DNA of 64,000 bases from Phallus indusiatus (lineage: Eukaryota; Basidiomycota; Agaricomycetes; Phallales; Phallaceae): contig JAQFWX010000145.1 of assembly GCA_027605045.1 (NCBI GenBank), positions 20,334 through 84,333 on the forward strand, in the 5' to 3' direction. The notes below the pieces were generated by a model. It was not told the DNA's origin. It ran no database searches and saw only the letters and a list, made by a program, of their open reading frames with translations. The translations under genes and the position numbers were made by a program. Shown piece by piece: positions 31,622 to 44,808 of the stretch; position 1 is the stretch's first letter, and each line of letters opens with the position of its first letter.

Positions 31622-33330
31622 CGTGACGCCTTGAGAGCAGATGAAATTTGATCGGAGAATGTCGTATGGAGAATTCGAAATTGGCTTGGAAAAGGTTGTT
31701 GCCCCTTGGGATATTGTGGAACATCAAAACTTTTCCGAACGGATCAGCAGTCCTATGTTAGCATTTGAACGCTATAATACCAAAAATAGAACCATCGCGA
31801 ATATCTAGGAGAAATGGTGGATAGTTATATCTGTACTCCGATCTCGTACCTATGTTGGATTTCATTGTAAGGGGAAAGCAAAATTAACATGATGATTATA
31901 TGGATTCGTGATTGATAGAATGATGCCATACAGAGTCTTGTCTGATTCCACTGTCAACCCAAATCCCATTCCGATATGACAAAAAGAATACCCTACAACC
32001 AAGGGTGTTGAACGCTAAGGTCTGGTGTTTAGTCTCTGAGGTCAGATTTGTTTCCATCAATTGCCAATAGTCGCCGTGCTTCTCGAAAAAGTAACCGGAA
32101 TCGAGACTACCCACGCCACACGATACGGAATTCAAAAGCAAACGAATTCTAGACACCTCAAAATCTATATTCACGACTTCCATTAAGCATTGACATTACC
32201 GCTTGGGCTTTCCGAGGTCAGCAAGTATAATGTAACAAATACCCACGAATATTGTATGTTTTTATACCTGAAAACTCGCTCCACCGCCCACCGGAATTGA
32301 TGCTGCAGTGAGGCCTAGTGAGGTATAGTGGAGACTCGGGAGCGGCTGGGAAGCGCTCACTCCATTGAAATGCTCAGTGTAGCCGCGAACTTCTTGAAGA
32401 TATGCTGCACAGCGCCTACTAGTGGTGTACAGATTTCACCTTAATCTTCGAAAACATTCTCCGTTTTTTTTTTTCTGAAGATTCTTTGGTTCCGACTTTA
32501 GCGCATCGTTTGTTCCGATTGGCGTCAATTCACAGATCTAGCGATCTATCAGAAGGTATCTTCAATTGTGGTTGTGGCTGCCAAAGAACAATTGGGCTGC
32601 GCAGGTATTAGTCCCTCAGAGGACAGCTGTATGCCGTATTTGTATCCAGATGAATTTCGATGTAAAAAGGTACATACATCTCGACATTCACTAGCTCGTT
32701 GATCATTCCGCTGGCGTATTCGATGCTTCCGATAGAAATGAAAAGAATAATCAGCTGCCACCAAAGTGATATGATTCCCAGTGCTTTCCAAGGGGACAAC
32801 TTAGAAGAAGTAGTACTGAGATTGGATGGTTGCATTCCGGAACTATATATACCCCCCGGTGTTCGGACCGAAAACTTGTTGAATGTTCCATCTGCAAAAA
32901 GCAAGTCGCTCGCTATTCTTTGCCCAAGAGAAGAGTCAGATCGAATCGTTCTCATCGACGACCAGTCTATAGAGTTACATACACACCACTGTCTTAGGTA
33001 TCACAATTATTCGTCAAAGTTACACCAGCACTGAATTCATTTCGGAATCTCTCGACATTGTCATCTGGATCCCTATTCAAACGATGCATGTCCTATCAGC
33101 GGATTGGGTTAACGTTCAGATTGCAATGGAGTCTCGCGCAGGTTGTACTTTCGATGTTCGGGAATGAAACCTTCGCCAAATTTCAAGCAACGACATATTA
33201 TTTTTAGTGACGTCGGGTGCAAAGAATCCCACAGTCGGCAATCTCGGGTCGTTCATTACTCAATGTGGATATCTAAAATAATGTTGCGCTCTTTGCTCTG
33301 TTTCTCTATTCAGCTTCAAAAAAGAAGGTC
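31622..33330. other. Unassigned region with short minus-strand open frames
   Basis: About 1.7 kb without a supportable gene. On the minus strand, short open frames (31896-32183; 32608-32955, containing a hydrophobic run LGIISLWWQLIILFISIGSI; and 33003-33087 starting MHRLNRDPDDNVERF) sit next to possible splice signals, but I could not join them into a protein of known type. This may be a decayed or fast-evolving gene, or non-coding. Confidence 0.35.
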
Positions 33331-34686
33331 ATGTCGCTGTTGCGTACGCGACCATCATTCACACTATCACACCTACTATCTTTTCGCAGGATAAGACCGG
33401 CTAACGGCAATATCGATATCACTCGAACCTTGTCTGTTTCTGCAACGCCAAGGGACAGTTCATCGGGAGTGCCAAAGACGAAGGGTGAAGAGGCTCAACT
33501 TGGAGGTTCTTCATTGCCAGCGAAAACGGAATCTTCGAAGCAGCGGCCACCATTTGAATCCGCCTCTCTTTATCGTTTGACTGTACCTCCTAATCCTGGC
33601 TGGAAGCCTGGTGAAGGGTTCGCTGCGTCTGCCGGTGCTCAAGAATGGATTCAAGCGGAGGAGGAAGGGTATTTGTCTTTCGACACCGCAAATATGAATC
33701 CCAAGTATGCGGCTTTGTCTTTTTCTTTTCCTTTTTCTACAGTGGACTTATCTCTATTCTTATCTTTCTCAAGAGAATTATACCCGTTAATGATAAGCGG
33801 TATCGTTCCAAGGCCAATAGCATTTGTCTCAAGTCTCTCAGCTACAGGAGTACCGAATTTGGCTCCCTTTAGGTTAGTATCGGAATGCATAACGAATTCA
33901 AAAAATCAGTCTGATTGAAGTAGTATCCATGCGCAGCTACTTTTCAATGGTAATTCAAATCTCTTTAAACAGCTTCTAGACCCTGCACCGCACAGAGTTC
34001 CTTAATAATTGATCCAGGTGCAGGATGATGGATTCGGGTTGCTGACACACTATTATTGTCCTACTCCATCTCACAGGTCTCTCATAATCCGCCATTAATC
34101 AGTATTTCCTTTATTCACCCGAAACACAAAGAAAAGGATACAAGTGAAAATATCAGAGCGACAAAAGAGTTCACGGTTAATATTATTTCGGAGCCTTTTG
34201 TAACGAATGCGAATTATACCTCCATCGATGCTCCTGCTGACGTCGATGAGTGGATAGGCAGTGGGTTAACGAGAGAGCCTAGTGTAAGTCCTTGATATTT
34301 TACTCACCAACACACACACACACATACACATCCTGTTATCAAGACAATGATTAAACCACCCAGAGTGAAGGAAAGTGCCTTCAGCATGGAATGCGAAGTG
34401 GGTCATAATTTTTTTTCCCTTCCCTTCTTTGATCACAGAAGAAATGCGGTAAAATTAAATTGATTAGCTGTATCATCTACATGATCTGTCGCCACCTGGC
34501 TCCTCAAGAGTGACTGGGACGCTGATGGTTGGACATGTGAAAATGATACACGTCCGCAACAAAGTGCTAAGCGAAAAAGGAGTTGTGAAACCCTCGGAAT
34601 TGCGAGCAGTCTTTCGGATGGGTGGAAAGCTATATGGACGGATTGGGCAGTGCTTCGAGCTTCCGACAATACGCTGGGAGAAGTAA
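33331..34686 (+). CDS. Flavin-reductase-like FMN-binding domain protein
   Basis: Split-barrel FMN-binding flavoprotein of the flavin-reductase/flavoprotein-oxygenase family. Six exons are inferred from ATG 33331. The N-terminus is basic and Ser/Thr-rich (MSLLRTRPSFTLSHLLSFRR), compatible with a mitochondrial leader. The domain then reads SLYRLTVPPNPGWKPGEGF, ELYPLMISGIVPRPIAFVSS, GVPNLAPF joined to SYFSMVSHNPPLISISF, the nucleotide-binding stretch KEFTVNIISEPFV, KPPRVKESAFSMECE, joined across a 70-nt intron to LYHLHDLSPPGSSRVTGTLM and VGHVKMIHVRNKVL. It ends FELPTIRWEK with TAA at 34684-34686, matching the usual family end. The intron before TMIKPPRV contains a short CA repeat. The substrate is unknown. 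Confidence 0.88.
34311..34324 (+). repeat. CA microsatellite in an intron
   Basis: Seven CA units followed by an interrupted CA-rich tail, inside the fourth intron of the flavin-reductase-like gene. Confidence 0.8.
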
Positions 34687-34800
34687 TAATGCCAAAAATA
34701 ATCATAATATGATATAATAATAATAATAATGGGGAGCGCATAGAAGAATTATTATGAGAATTTAGAATTTCAGTGCTCATTCAGTGTTTGTTACCCCGCT

Positions 34801-34809
34801 TATATAAAG
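34801..34809 (+). promoter_or_regulatory. Candidate TATA box of the Sec7 gene
   Basis: TATATAAAG, 106-114 bp upstream of the ATG at 34915, followed by a CT-rich stretch. Inferred from sequence and position only. Confidence 0.4.
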
Positions 34810-34914
34810 TTGCTCTTCTTGTCCCATTTTGACTGAACCACCCACGACGACCGAACACGCGGTTTCCTGCACTCGCTTGACCCAACAACATTTATTAATA
34901 CTAATTATATACTA

Positions 34915-37900
34915 ATGCAACCTTCGAACGCTGAAGTGCGTGCTGGAGCCGTTGCCAAACTGAAGCGTGCTACCTCGCTGCCCCGTATCAAGGGTGGTCG
35001 TCGTCCACCCATGCCTCCAGACGATCCAGAAAAGCCCGTAGAGACCTCAGAGGCCAATGTCTCCCAGGATTCTACTCTAGTCTCATCTCCCGACACCACC
35101 ACCAATAGCGCTGAACTCCCGCTGTCTCCTCTTCCGCCACATACATCGTCGCACTCGACTCCCCCAACCCCTCCTGCCTCTGCGATTGCTCAGCTATCTC
35201 CTCCAACTCAAGACAATGTCGTCGGACATGATCCTCCAGACGAACCAAATAACGATGATCAACCCAATGGCCAATCCATTTCACCTCCTCCAACCCCGAC
35301 AAAACGCAAAAGACGCTCCAGATCAAGAACTCGTACTCGTTCAAAAGACTTCAAGTCAAAAACACCTCCGCCACCTGAAGAATCGTCTCCTGAAATGAAG
35401 CACGGTTTCTTACCCACCGATGATGATATCCCAACTTCATCGACTATGCCATCGCGTCCATCCCCGCTACCTTTTGGGACGCGTTTGCCTCTGCCTTTTA
35501 CACCTCCTACTGCCCCGTCGACCCCCGTACCATTCGGAATGGGTGTCCCGTCTCTTCGAGATATTCAGCAAATGGTCGGTGCAGGTCTCCATCGTTCTCA
35601 GAGCGCCCGTACCGATGCCTTCAGGAAGTTAACTGGTGGAACTGGTGGGTTAGATTCATCCCTACCGACCAGCATTTCTCGAAGCAATACGGTAACGGGA
35701 ACAACGAGCGATAGCGAACAGCGTGCCGCCGCACGTCAACGTATGATGGGCCGTTTGAAGAATCGGGTAGGGGGTAATGGGAATCAAACGGATGATTTGA
35801 CGACGTCCGGTGGAGAGGATGGTCCTGCAGCTCCTAAAAAGAGGAGGCGCAGATCGAAAAATCCTCCTAACGTTCCTAATGGGAATACTGTCGTCGACGA
35901 TCGCGATGATCGAGACGGGTCAACGTCAACGACAGATACAACTAATCCCCCCGGCGCATCACCCGACATCTTTGGTGGACTCTCTCCAAGACATCTAACA
36001 CCTGTTCCTCCCATATCCCCAGATATGCTCCCTTTCATTCCGTTCCTATCCTACCAGCTGCAACAGCAACAGCAGCAGCAACAACAACTATTACAGTCGC
36101 AGCTATCTGCCCAACCGCCTCCGTCGCCACCTCCTGAGACAGAAGAACCCCATCCCCTACAACAACCAACGCCGCCCTTCAATCCCCTTCAACAGTGGAC
36201 ATTCCAGCTGGATTCCCCCCCTCCCCCTCCTCCCCCTCGAAGAAAGCATGATGACGTAGTGATAGAGGAAGACGATCCGTCTGTAGGATCTGATGGACCT
36301 CGGTCCCCTAGTCCTCTTCCTCATACTTCGCTGCGGGATGATGACATTCATACCAACGGTAATGATGTTCGTTTACCTCATGCCTCCGATGCGCCTTCCA
36401 TTGTTTCGGCTTTATCAGGGCAAGACGTACCTATCATCATGTCCGCAGATTTGGTTCCTTTACCCTATAAGCAGGATTTTCCCAAAAGTCCGTTTACTAC
36501 CCCCATTAAGGAACAGCAAACTCGTGAAGGTGAAGGCGAAGGTGAAGAAGAGGAGGAAGAGGAAATAGTCGTGTGGCAAGATAATTATGGGAATGGCAAC
36601 CGCAGCAATGAACGGACCAACGTCAATGTCGACTCAAATCCCACTGTTGATGCCTGTACGCAATCTTCTTGTTTTTTTCTTTCTATGATGCACTACGTTT
36701 GTATTAAAACATGATTATTACAAACAGCTACTAATGAATCATTGCCGCTTCTCGATACCTCTTCCGAGACGCGTCCGGAACAACCTGTTGTACTCTCCAC
36801 TGCTGAAGACGACGATTTTCCACCCTCCGTTCCTTCACGTCAATTGGCATCTTCACCCCAAGATCCTCAAGACCCTCGAACGACTTCGCCATCTCCGGTT
36901 GGACGAGAGTTATATCCATCTGCACCTTCTCCTTCCTCTGCCGTAGCTCTGTCACAGTCGACAAATACAAGAGAATCCGCTTCTTCAATTGAGCCGATCA
37001 GGCTTCCCGGTAATTTTTCAAGTACAACGGGCGTATTCAAGCGCGAATCGTATACGGATGTCGGTACGGACTACGAAGACGTCCACACGGACAAAGAGAC
37101 TTCGAAAGAGAAGATGGGTTGGGCATCCAAGTTGAAGAAGACTTTTGTTGAGCGGAGTGGATCCATTACTGGTCGTCGGTCAAGAGCGAACAGTACAACG
37201 AAACGAGAGAGTGCCGCTAGTGGAACGAGTAAAGCCGAAGTAATATTCAAATACGATCATGCGACGTCCACCGCTCCGCCGTCGGCGTGGGGTTCTCCTT
37301 CACTTCCGTGTACTCAGTTGGCGGACTCTTCCCGTACCCAACATCCCGGTCAGATCAGTGTACCGGCATCTTCGTCAATACATTCGTTAGTTCCGGTTTC
37401 GCCTCATCATGGCGGGCAATCACCTATTCCTACTGCATCTCCAGCGGAATTATCGAAATATGGAGCAAACGACAAGCTTGCTCCGTTTCCGGGTCTGTTC
37501 AAACTTGATGAGGAACGGAGAAAGCAGCAAATTCGCATACGGCGTATGTCTGTGTCGTCACCGAATTTGCCTGGTGATGTCGCGATGGCGTTCACTAGCG
37601 ACACGACCTTGCATACCGATAACGAGGTGGAAGTTGAGAAGCGAGAAAGGAAGCTGTCCCATCAGTACTCGGATACGGGGCTTCTACACAAGTTCCGACA
37701 CAATGAAAACGAATTGATGAGTCCCGTTACTCCTACCACGCCACATACCGCGCCTTTGAACGGTACCAGCAACAAGTCAAGCGCCTCGGGTTCGTCGTGG
37801 CTTCCTATGTCGCGGAATGATTTGCGCAAATGGTACCGGGCGAATAAGATCAATAATACCAGTCCCAGTACCGCACCGTCACCCAAGATTACCACTGCCA

Positions 37901-39951
37901 GCATATCCTCTCCGATTATTCCTAACGACAAGCTCGAGCTACCCCCGAGTCGACCCGCATCGCGACAGCAGAGGCTTGCCGATATCTTCAAGCGGAATAA
38001 CGGTAGTGCGACTGACTTCGAGGAAATGAGCAACCCGTCGACGACTCCTAAGAGTCGTGTCAAGATGAGGTTAGATACGACTGATATCGCCCCTGATTTG
38101 AGCCACGATTCATTTGTGGGTCATCAATCCTCTCCATCTTCAGGTTCAACTGCAGTAAGGATGAGAAATCCATTGCAGCAAGTCCCTTCAACGGATACCT
38201 ACTTTAAACGAGATAATGAGACGAATGGAGACAACCTTGCATCTGCATCCACATCATTCTCACGACCTGCTTTATCTATCATCCCCGGTGAACCCATTCC
38301 ATCTGATCGCTCTTGGACCCCTTCCGCTTGTCAAACGGATAGCAGCCTCTCGTACAAACCTTCCGAATCCCCTGAAACGCTTATCCATCCTCCAGAACGT
38401 GCCTCAGTCTTATTGCAGCGGCTAGAGACACTTTTGTCGCGTGAACCTAACCTGCAACCGATATGGTCCTTCCTTGATGATCCACCCCGCAAATTGATCA
38501 TGTCTTCTTCTGTGACACAGATTGTCGACTCGGATACTATCCGAGAACGTTTCCTCTTCCTGTTTAATGATATCCTTGTTGTTGCCAAGCCTTTGGAGCC
38601 GACCGTTATGGCTATGGACAGATCATTTATCGTGAAGAATATCATCGATTTGCACACCGTACAGGTCATTCCCAGTAGACGATTATCTTCCATCGGCATG
38701 CGGCATCCATTCGTGCAACAGTTTGTACGCGATTTCAACGAGAACCCGGATTTGGCCGTCGCGAATTTGCTGCAAAGTACTGGGTTGGATGACGATCAGG
38801 TTGCGCTTGGGAAGCTCTTGTTTAATACTCTCGAGTTAGACAGGGGCAAACTCGGTGCATATCTTGCCAAGAAAGCGAAAAGAACCGTTCTTCGAACGTA
38901 TATCGACTGTTTTGGTTTGGCTGGTATACGCATTGACCAGGCCTTGCGAGCCTTCGCTATTACGTTGCGATTTCCTTCTGATCTCCCTGACCATGGTTTA
39001 GAACATGTTCTCAACATGTTCGCAAGCCGGTGGTTCGACGCGAATGCAAAGTTGGTGTCTTATGGTAAAGATATCGCGATGAAACTCGTTCGTATATTGG
39101 TTCACCTTGATAATCAACTGCAAAAGTCCATGAGAGTCCCACATCAAAATGGCTATCGTGACTTCGGTGCAGAGTGGGAGACCATGGTTCGCGCGGTTGA
39201 CCCCAGGGGTTTACTACCTGACGAGCTCATTCAAGACATGTACTACTGTCTATGGAACAACCCTATTCATTGGGCTGCTGAATCGACGCACCGAGAACAG
39301 AATATCACTTTCAAGCGAGCGCCTCCAAACCACCTCGTGTATCGTGTTCAATCCGATCCGATAACGATTCGTATCCAGCGACCAGATCCCCATCTCCGAA
39401 TCCAACTGTTGAGCCAAGACGGACTCGTGTTCGACCCTCCGGAACTTAATTTCGCCAGGTCGACTGAGGCTGCTTTTCGAGTGACAGGGTCAAGTCTTGG
39501 TCCGAAGTCGATTATCTTTTCGCTACTCGGTCCACATGCCCCTTTCTATCAGGGTCTTCCTTACAGCAAATCGATTGCAGTTGAACGGTCCTTCATGCGA
39601 AATACATTCCAAATTGGTTTCAAAGACCCCGATGGCTCGAAACGACGATATATGTTTTCAACGGAAGATGCGGTAGTGTGCAATCAATATATGATGAACG
39701 TTCAACCACCGCGATACACACCACTCAGGCAGTCCGATGACGATATTGGCTATAGGATGGCTGAAGCTCAAAAGGCTGCGAAAGCGTTGTCCCTAAGAGT
39801 TTTGCGGGAAGCCTTATCCGAGAAAATTAGCGGACATAACTTGATCTTGATATGCAAGCAGAATTCGCTAATAGCTTCCATCTTACCAAGTGTAACATCG
39901 GTGAGTATTTCTCATTTACAGCTGAAGTTATTTGTACAATTGAACTCATAA
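34915..39951 (+). CDS. Large Sec7-domain (ARF-GEF-like) protein with PH-like regions
   Basis: About 1654 residues in two exons (34915-36655, 36728-39951). The N-terminal 1150 residues are disordered, Ser/Pro-rich, with a polyQ run near 36060, a polyPro run near 36220 and an acidic E-rich patch near 36530. Then comes a PH-like segment (SSVTQIVDSDTIRERFLFLF, NDILVVAKPLEP) and a Sec7 domain: FVRDFNENPDLAVANLLQST, LGKLLFNTLELDRGKLGAYL, IDQALRAFAITLRFPSDLPD, VLNMFASRWFDANAKLVSYG. A C-terminal region (ITIRIQRPDPHLRIQLLSQD ... MRNTFQIGFKDPDGSKRRYM) looks PH- or Ig-like. Sec7 proteins load GTP on ARF GTPases in vesicle traffic. The motif that is normally LPGEAQ, with the glutamate finger, reads FPSDLPD here, so full activity is uncertain. 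The 3' end is ambiguous: a GTGAGT at 39901 could begin another intron. Confidence 0.82.
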
Positions 39952-40470
39952 CCACCCTCATAAGATATCGTGAATATGAATCACGAAGAACATCCTTTAT
40001 GACGTCCCACCCCCTTCATTCGTTGTCATTGATGCTGTATGTTATAAATCCTTTCCCGTCAACTCGCATCCATCTTTATCTCAAATTTTCTTAGTTCTTT
40101 GTTTGTATCTTAGAAATCCATCACTCATCCACATTGCAATACCATTTCTTCTTCGTTATCCAATCATCAATTACCTTCATCATGTTTTTTTTCGATTCCC
40201 TTTCTGTCCTAACAGTGTCATTTGTATCTAGTTTCTCATTTCACGCTATGGTCTTGATTTCTTTTAGTTGGCCTTGAGAAGTCACATTGACAACGCTCAA
40301 TTTTCAATGTTAGTGTGCTTCTTGAGGAATAATTTATACCACTTAATAGGATAATGTGATTATATATGTTCCTTTCCGAATATACCACACCTCATTTTGC
40401 ATAAAAACATTAAATGACTGTTTAAGGTATGTATGAATACTATCTGGGCGAGATGCCTGTGATTTAATTC
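39952..40470. other. Intergenic between convergent genes
   Basis: About 520 bp, T-rich, containing the 3' flank of the Sec7 gene and of the BTB gene. No gene recognised; a short extra 3' exon of the Sec7 gene cannot be excluded. Confidence 0.45.
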
Positions 40471-42695
40471 TTATGGTCGTTTGACTCGGGTTACAATCTC
40501 CGGTCTGAGAGAACAATATAGAAAGTGGCGTCGTGGACCTGTTGCTGCGCCAGGAACCCTAGGTGTCGTCGTATCTGTGCCACTACCACGAACGCCTAGG
40601 CTGAACATTCGGTCGAAAACTGGGTAAATCGTTAATTTTATGTAAAGATAGACGTAAAAAAATAGCATACGTGTAGCAATGAATGCCTTGGCCGTTGTTT
40701 GACACGCCAGATGGGTCAATAAAAGAGGGGGGTTAACGCCTTCTAAGGTGCGAAGGAAACGGTAAACCATGCTTGGTTGACATGGACCTACGTTGTGCAA
40801 GAGTGGATGGAGTATGAAAAGGGGAAGGCGATTGGCCAAATGAAAACTTACCAAACCGAAATACGGTCTGATACGCCTGTTTCCACTTTTCATCCAGCAG
40901 CCGAGCACATGTAGGGGGATCGGGACACGTGGAGCACTGCACGAGAGGGAAAAAAGTTTGGGGGTTGTTGATAAGAAAACGCGAGAAACAGGGTGTTTGA
41001 AAACAACGCACACATTGATACTCTTTGGCAATATTTGTAAGGCCGAGTTTGAGAACTCTTTCCAAGAACCAATTTCGTCTGCGTAATTGATTCATACATG
41101 AGGAATGATTAATGACGGGAAATGAAAGGAATAAAATTAAACACCTCTTTTCAAGTTTCAACAAACTTTCTTGTGATAAGGTTTGAATTTCTGAATCCGA
41201 CCTGAAATCACCTTTCAGCTGACCTGATATTGACGGGTATTTTTGGTTATTCTTACCAGCCACCGGGATTATCTAAAACAAATCTACTACTTTCCTTATA
41301 CAGCTCTTCTTCGTCAAATAGTTCGGCGATACGCATCGCTTTGATAGGCCTTCCAGCCGCGTGCGTGAGTAGGAAATCTAGACATGCTTTTTGCAACGAC
41401 GGAACCACCAGTTTATGCGAGATATTCATTCTAAACGAAAATATCGGTCAGGCTCAGAACCACCACCCTTTCATGGCATTTAAGAATCAACATACAAGCC
41501 TTCAACATTATTCCTTTCACCAGCATTGTAAGAAACGAGAAAATTTAAGAAATGTAGTAGAAAATTACCATGTGATGGTGCAGTCTAAACTATGGGTCAT
41601 TGAGAATTGTGTAAATACCGGGATATATATAACTCACTGAGGATATATGAATTTTAAGAAATCGTGAAATGTGCTTGCCTTCACGAAATTTCAACAGTGA
41701 CCGAAAAGACAGAAGGCGATAACTTACCTTCTCTTCTTTCAATACAATAATACCTTCAGGAACCCTTGAAGTTCGAGAACGATGAGGCTTTCCAGACTGA
41801 AGCAGTGCCTTGTCTTTGACAATTGTCTCTTTCTCCTTCTCCTTCTCCTTCCCTTTGTCCCTGTCTTTTTCTTTGCCCTTGTGTTTAGAGGCTTGACCTT
41901 GAAGTTTCTCCAAACTTCCATCCCGCGCACGTTTCTTTTTTGCTTCGTCGTCACCGATAAGGGTACTTTCATCAGCAGTGCTTATAGGACTGGCTTTGCC
42001 GTCCGATGTTTCGTCAATATCGTCCAAGTCATCGAAATCGCTGATATCGGAATCAGGAGCGGGTGCAAACGTTATACCTTCAAGGGGCTCCAAATTACTC
42101 CTGTCGGCAGGATCTGAACCTACGCGTGGTTGAGAGATGGTGAGCACGGAAGACATTGAAAGGGGACGTCCAGTCTCGGACCAACTACAAAGACGCATGA
42201 GGGGAAAATAATTCTTCCATTGGTTAAATAAACGTACTCTCCACCAAGAGCAGCTTCAAAAAAAGGCGAGGCAAAAAGTAAAACGTCCTTATGAGCCCTA
42301 AGCAGATATATGAGCACTTTGTTGTCACCCCAGATTCTTTGGACTGACCAGAACGACGTATTTTCTACGATTATTTTCACATTCCCAGGCCATTTTGCAC
42401 ATTTTGTGAAAGTTTCATCGATATCTACTTCCTCCAATTCTTCTGATGACGCGAATTCAAGGTCGGAAATTTCGGTGGAACTTGTCTCCTCGATATGCCA
42501 CGGGGGTGAGCCAGATGATCTGAAGATGCCAGAGGCAGGTGCAGTCTCCACTTCAGGAGAGGAAATACTATTAAACGATAAGATTGGGTCATGGGAAATG
42601 AAGATCCTCTTTCTTTAAACGACTCACGAGGATGATTGAGAGTGATTGGGAGAACGCGAGTTTCTGGCGATAAGAATATGAGACGGATTGGTCAT
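40471..42695 (-). CDS. BTB/POZ-domain protein
   Basis: Multi-exon gene. The ATG (complement of 42693-42695) gives MTNPSHILIARNSRSPNHSQ and is spliced to ISSPEVETAPASGIF; the apparent later start is a GTG. The BTB domain is split by introns: VKIIVENTSFW, then YLLRAHKDVLLFASPFFEAA, WSETGRPLSMSSVLTISQPR, a long acidic and Lys-rich insert (SDISDFDDLDDIDETSDGKA, KHKGKEKDRDKGKEKEKEKE), and the end of the fold MNISHKLVVPSLQKACLDFL. This is followed by a signature helix pair, AMRIAELFDEEELYKESSRF and VLDNPGGW, then QTLSQESLLKLEKRRNWFLE and a Cys-rich tail (CVRCFQTPC, CSTCPDPPTC) that may bind zinc. Ends CSLRPEIVTRVKRP. The insert within the BTB fold and the C-terminal Cys module match a protein type common in Agaricomycetes. 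The likely role is protein-protein interaction or ubiquitin-ligase adaptor; the target is unknown. Confidence 0.8.
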
Positions 42696-42903
42696 TGAGG
42701 AGGTTTAGAATTGTCTTGAGATCAGCAATCTATAGGTCGTTTGTTTACTTGTGAATCACAGCCACTAACGAGTGCGGTCGTGGCTTGCAGCAGCCACGAC
42801 GGCAGACGAATGAGACGTGACATTGACGGAACGGCGAACCTGCCGAAAGTCTCGGTGAGACGTAATATGATCGCCTAGCCGAGAGAAAAAAATTACTCAG
42901 AGT

Positions 42904-43763
42904 ATGTCGCGACAAATACTACGCTCACTACCTCTGCATCGGACTCCATACTTAAATCGAGCGTATTCGACATACAAGACGTCAGCAACGCGTAATGTGC
43001 GACTACCAACAATATTTGGCGCTGTCCTGGCAGTTGCAGGCCTTGCGGGTTGGCAACTGACATATAGCCAGAGGATTGCGTTAGATGCTCGACAAAGTAC
43101 GCATTTCATTGTATCACGTATATCTTAGAGCCTTTCAAAGTTTATATATCAGTTAGGACCGTCACATAGCTCAACGCAACTATCTGCTCATATAGACGAA
43201 AATAAAGGCACCGCTCAACTTAGAACGTCAGCCGGCACTACTGAGGAGACTAGCTCGGATTCACAGCCACAAGCAACATCACAACCTCGCCAGACTTCTT
43301 CAGAGCAATCTCATCAGCCAGATGAAGAAGAGTCTGGGGAAGGGGGAGCGTTTAATCCAGAAACTGGAGAGATAAATTGGGATTGTCCTTGTTTGGGTGG
43401 TATGGCTCATGGTCCATGTGGTCTCCAATTCCGCGAAGCCTTTTCCTGCTTTGTATTCTCTGAGCAAGAGCCTAAAGGGATTGACTGCATTGATAAATTT
43501 CGCCTGATGCAAGAGTGCTTCAGAGAGCACCCCGACGTGTATGGAGAAGGTATGCCTTTATAATTTCTAGATTAAAAAGAGTTCTCAATTCAACGTATTC
43601 GTAACTAGAACTAGCCGGAGATGATGAAACAGATGAGCCTCCTGATTCGCAACCGTCTTCGGATCCGTCGGTTGCTCCTGCTGCCTCTTCCCCAACAGAA
43701 ACGAATATATCCGAATTGCCCTCTCAGTCTATCTCCGAGAACCGATCATCATCTGCTCAATAG
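42904..43763 (+). CDS. MIA40: Mitochondrial intermembrane-space import and assembly protein Mia40
   Basis: Oxidoreductase that traps cysteine-rich precursors in the intermembrane space by disulfide relay with Erv1. From ATG 42904 the N-terminus is a mitochondrial leader ([20 protein letters not shown]) followed by a membrane anchor ([19 protein letters not shown]). After an intron, a Ser/Gln/Glu-rich linker leads to the catalytic domain: [15 protein letters not shown] with the redox CPC, then [11 protein letters not shown] and [11 protein letters not shown], both exactly CX9C, with FSEQEPKG between and HPDVYGEE after. A last intron separates an acidic Ser/Pro-rich tail ending at TAG 43761-43763. 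All six conserved cysteines of the fold are present. Its substrate class is represented in this window by MIX17. Divergent from the BTB gene with 208 bp between starts. Confidence 0.95.
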
Positions 43764-44808
43764 TATTTAAGTAATCTAGCGTATTTGATACGTTCACAAA
43801 ATGACACCAAGATATCTCCCCGCTCATTGTTAGACATCTTTCTAGTAGATTAATTACGAAAAGTTATCTAGGCTAGTAGGAACATTGAGTAATATAGCGA
43901 TGAGTTGTCATGTAGGATAAATCTTTGCTTTGCTTTACAGTGAACTTTTCAACCTGGGACATACCAAATTTCTGGGTGTCTGAAATTCGGATATTCAAAT
44001 TGCTAGCCGAATACTGACACGACTTTAATCTCACCTTCAAGTTGAATTTCTATTTAATGATGCTCAACATTCTCGAACGGACATAAAGGTATGATTCTCT
44101 ATAAGTATAACGGTGAACCTTTTGAAGTGCTGATTGCGTCCTGCCAAGGCGTCTCGGTGCTGCGGCAACCCGTCACTCACCACTCGAAGTAGAATGACGA
44201 TCGTCTCGCGGTGTAATTATGCAGATTATGGAGCCTTTTTTCTACCGGATTTTTGAAGAAGAAGGCTGCTTCAATTTGTTCGGTACATGTATTCCCCGTG
44301 CCAAAGTAATTCGGCGTAGTATTGAAGCAACTCGGAAGGGCAATGCCCTGAAGTGTAGTTTCAGTGCCTCGACTCATGCCGATCTATGTATATCTTGTAT
44401 AGGTTTGGCACTGCCTTTACTATCTTCAATTTCGAATGCATAGTTTCCCAAAGGACGAGCTTCGAAATGTCAGCCGATTTAGGAGGAATTGCCATGAGTA
44501 TGTATAATGTCGGGGACTCGGAGGGCCATTGAATTTATATGCATTCCAACCAGATTTAATGTGTTTCATTTTTCGCCCTCGTATATTATTTGCTAGTCTT
44601 GTTTTGGCACTTCGGGTTACCTCTAAGGCTTATCAATGGTCAGGCGTGCTCAAACGGTCGACTTTGTCCGCAGGCTGTCCCCCTATATTTATAAAAGCCT
44701 CAACTTTTCTCGAATTGGAGTTGTCAACAGACGATTGTTTTCACACCAATCTATGTAGGCCATGATCTATTCTAAGAGACATTGCTTATCACTGACCATC
44801 GTTTTAGC
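43764..44808. other. Intergenic, no gene supported
   Basis: About 1 kb. The plus-strand open frames at 44219-44443 and 44529-44765 show no family character and lack a coherent splice model. The region includes the promoter of the epoxide-hydrolase-like gene; the sequence TTTTAG directly before the ATG at 44809 could also be an acceptor of an unseen 5' UTR intron. Confidence 0.45.
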
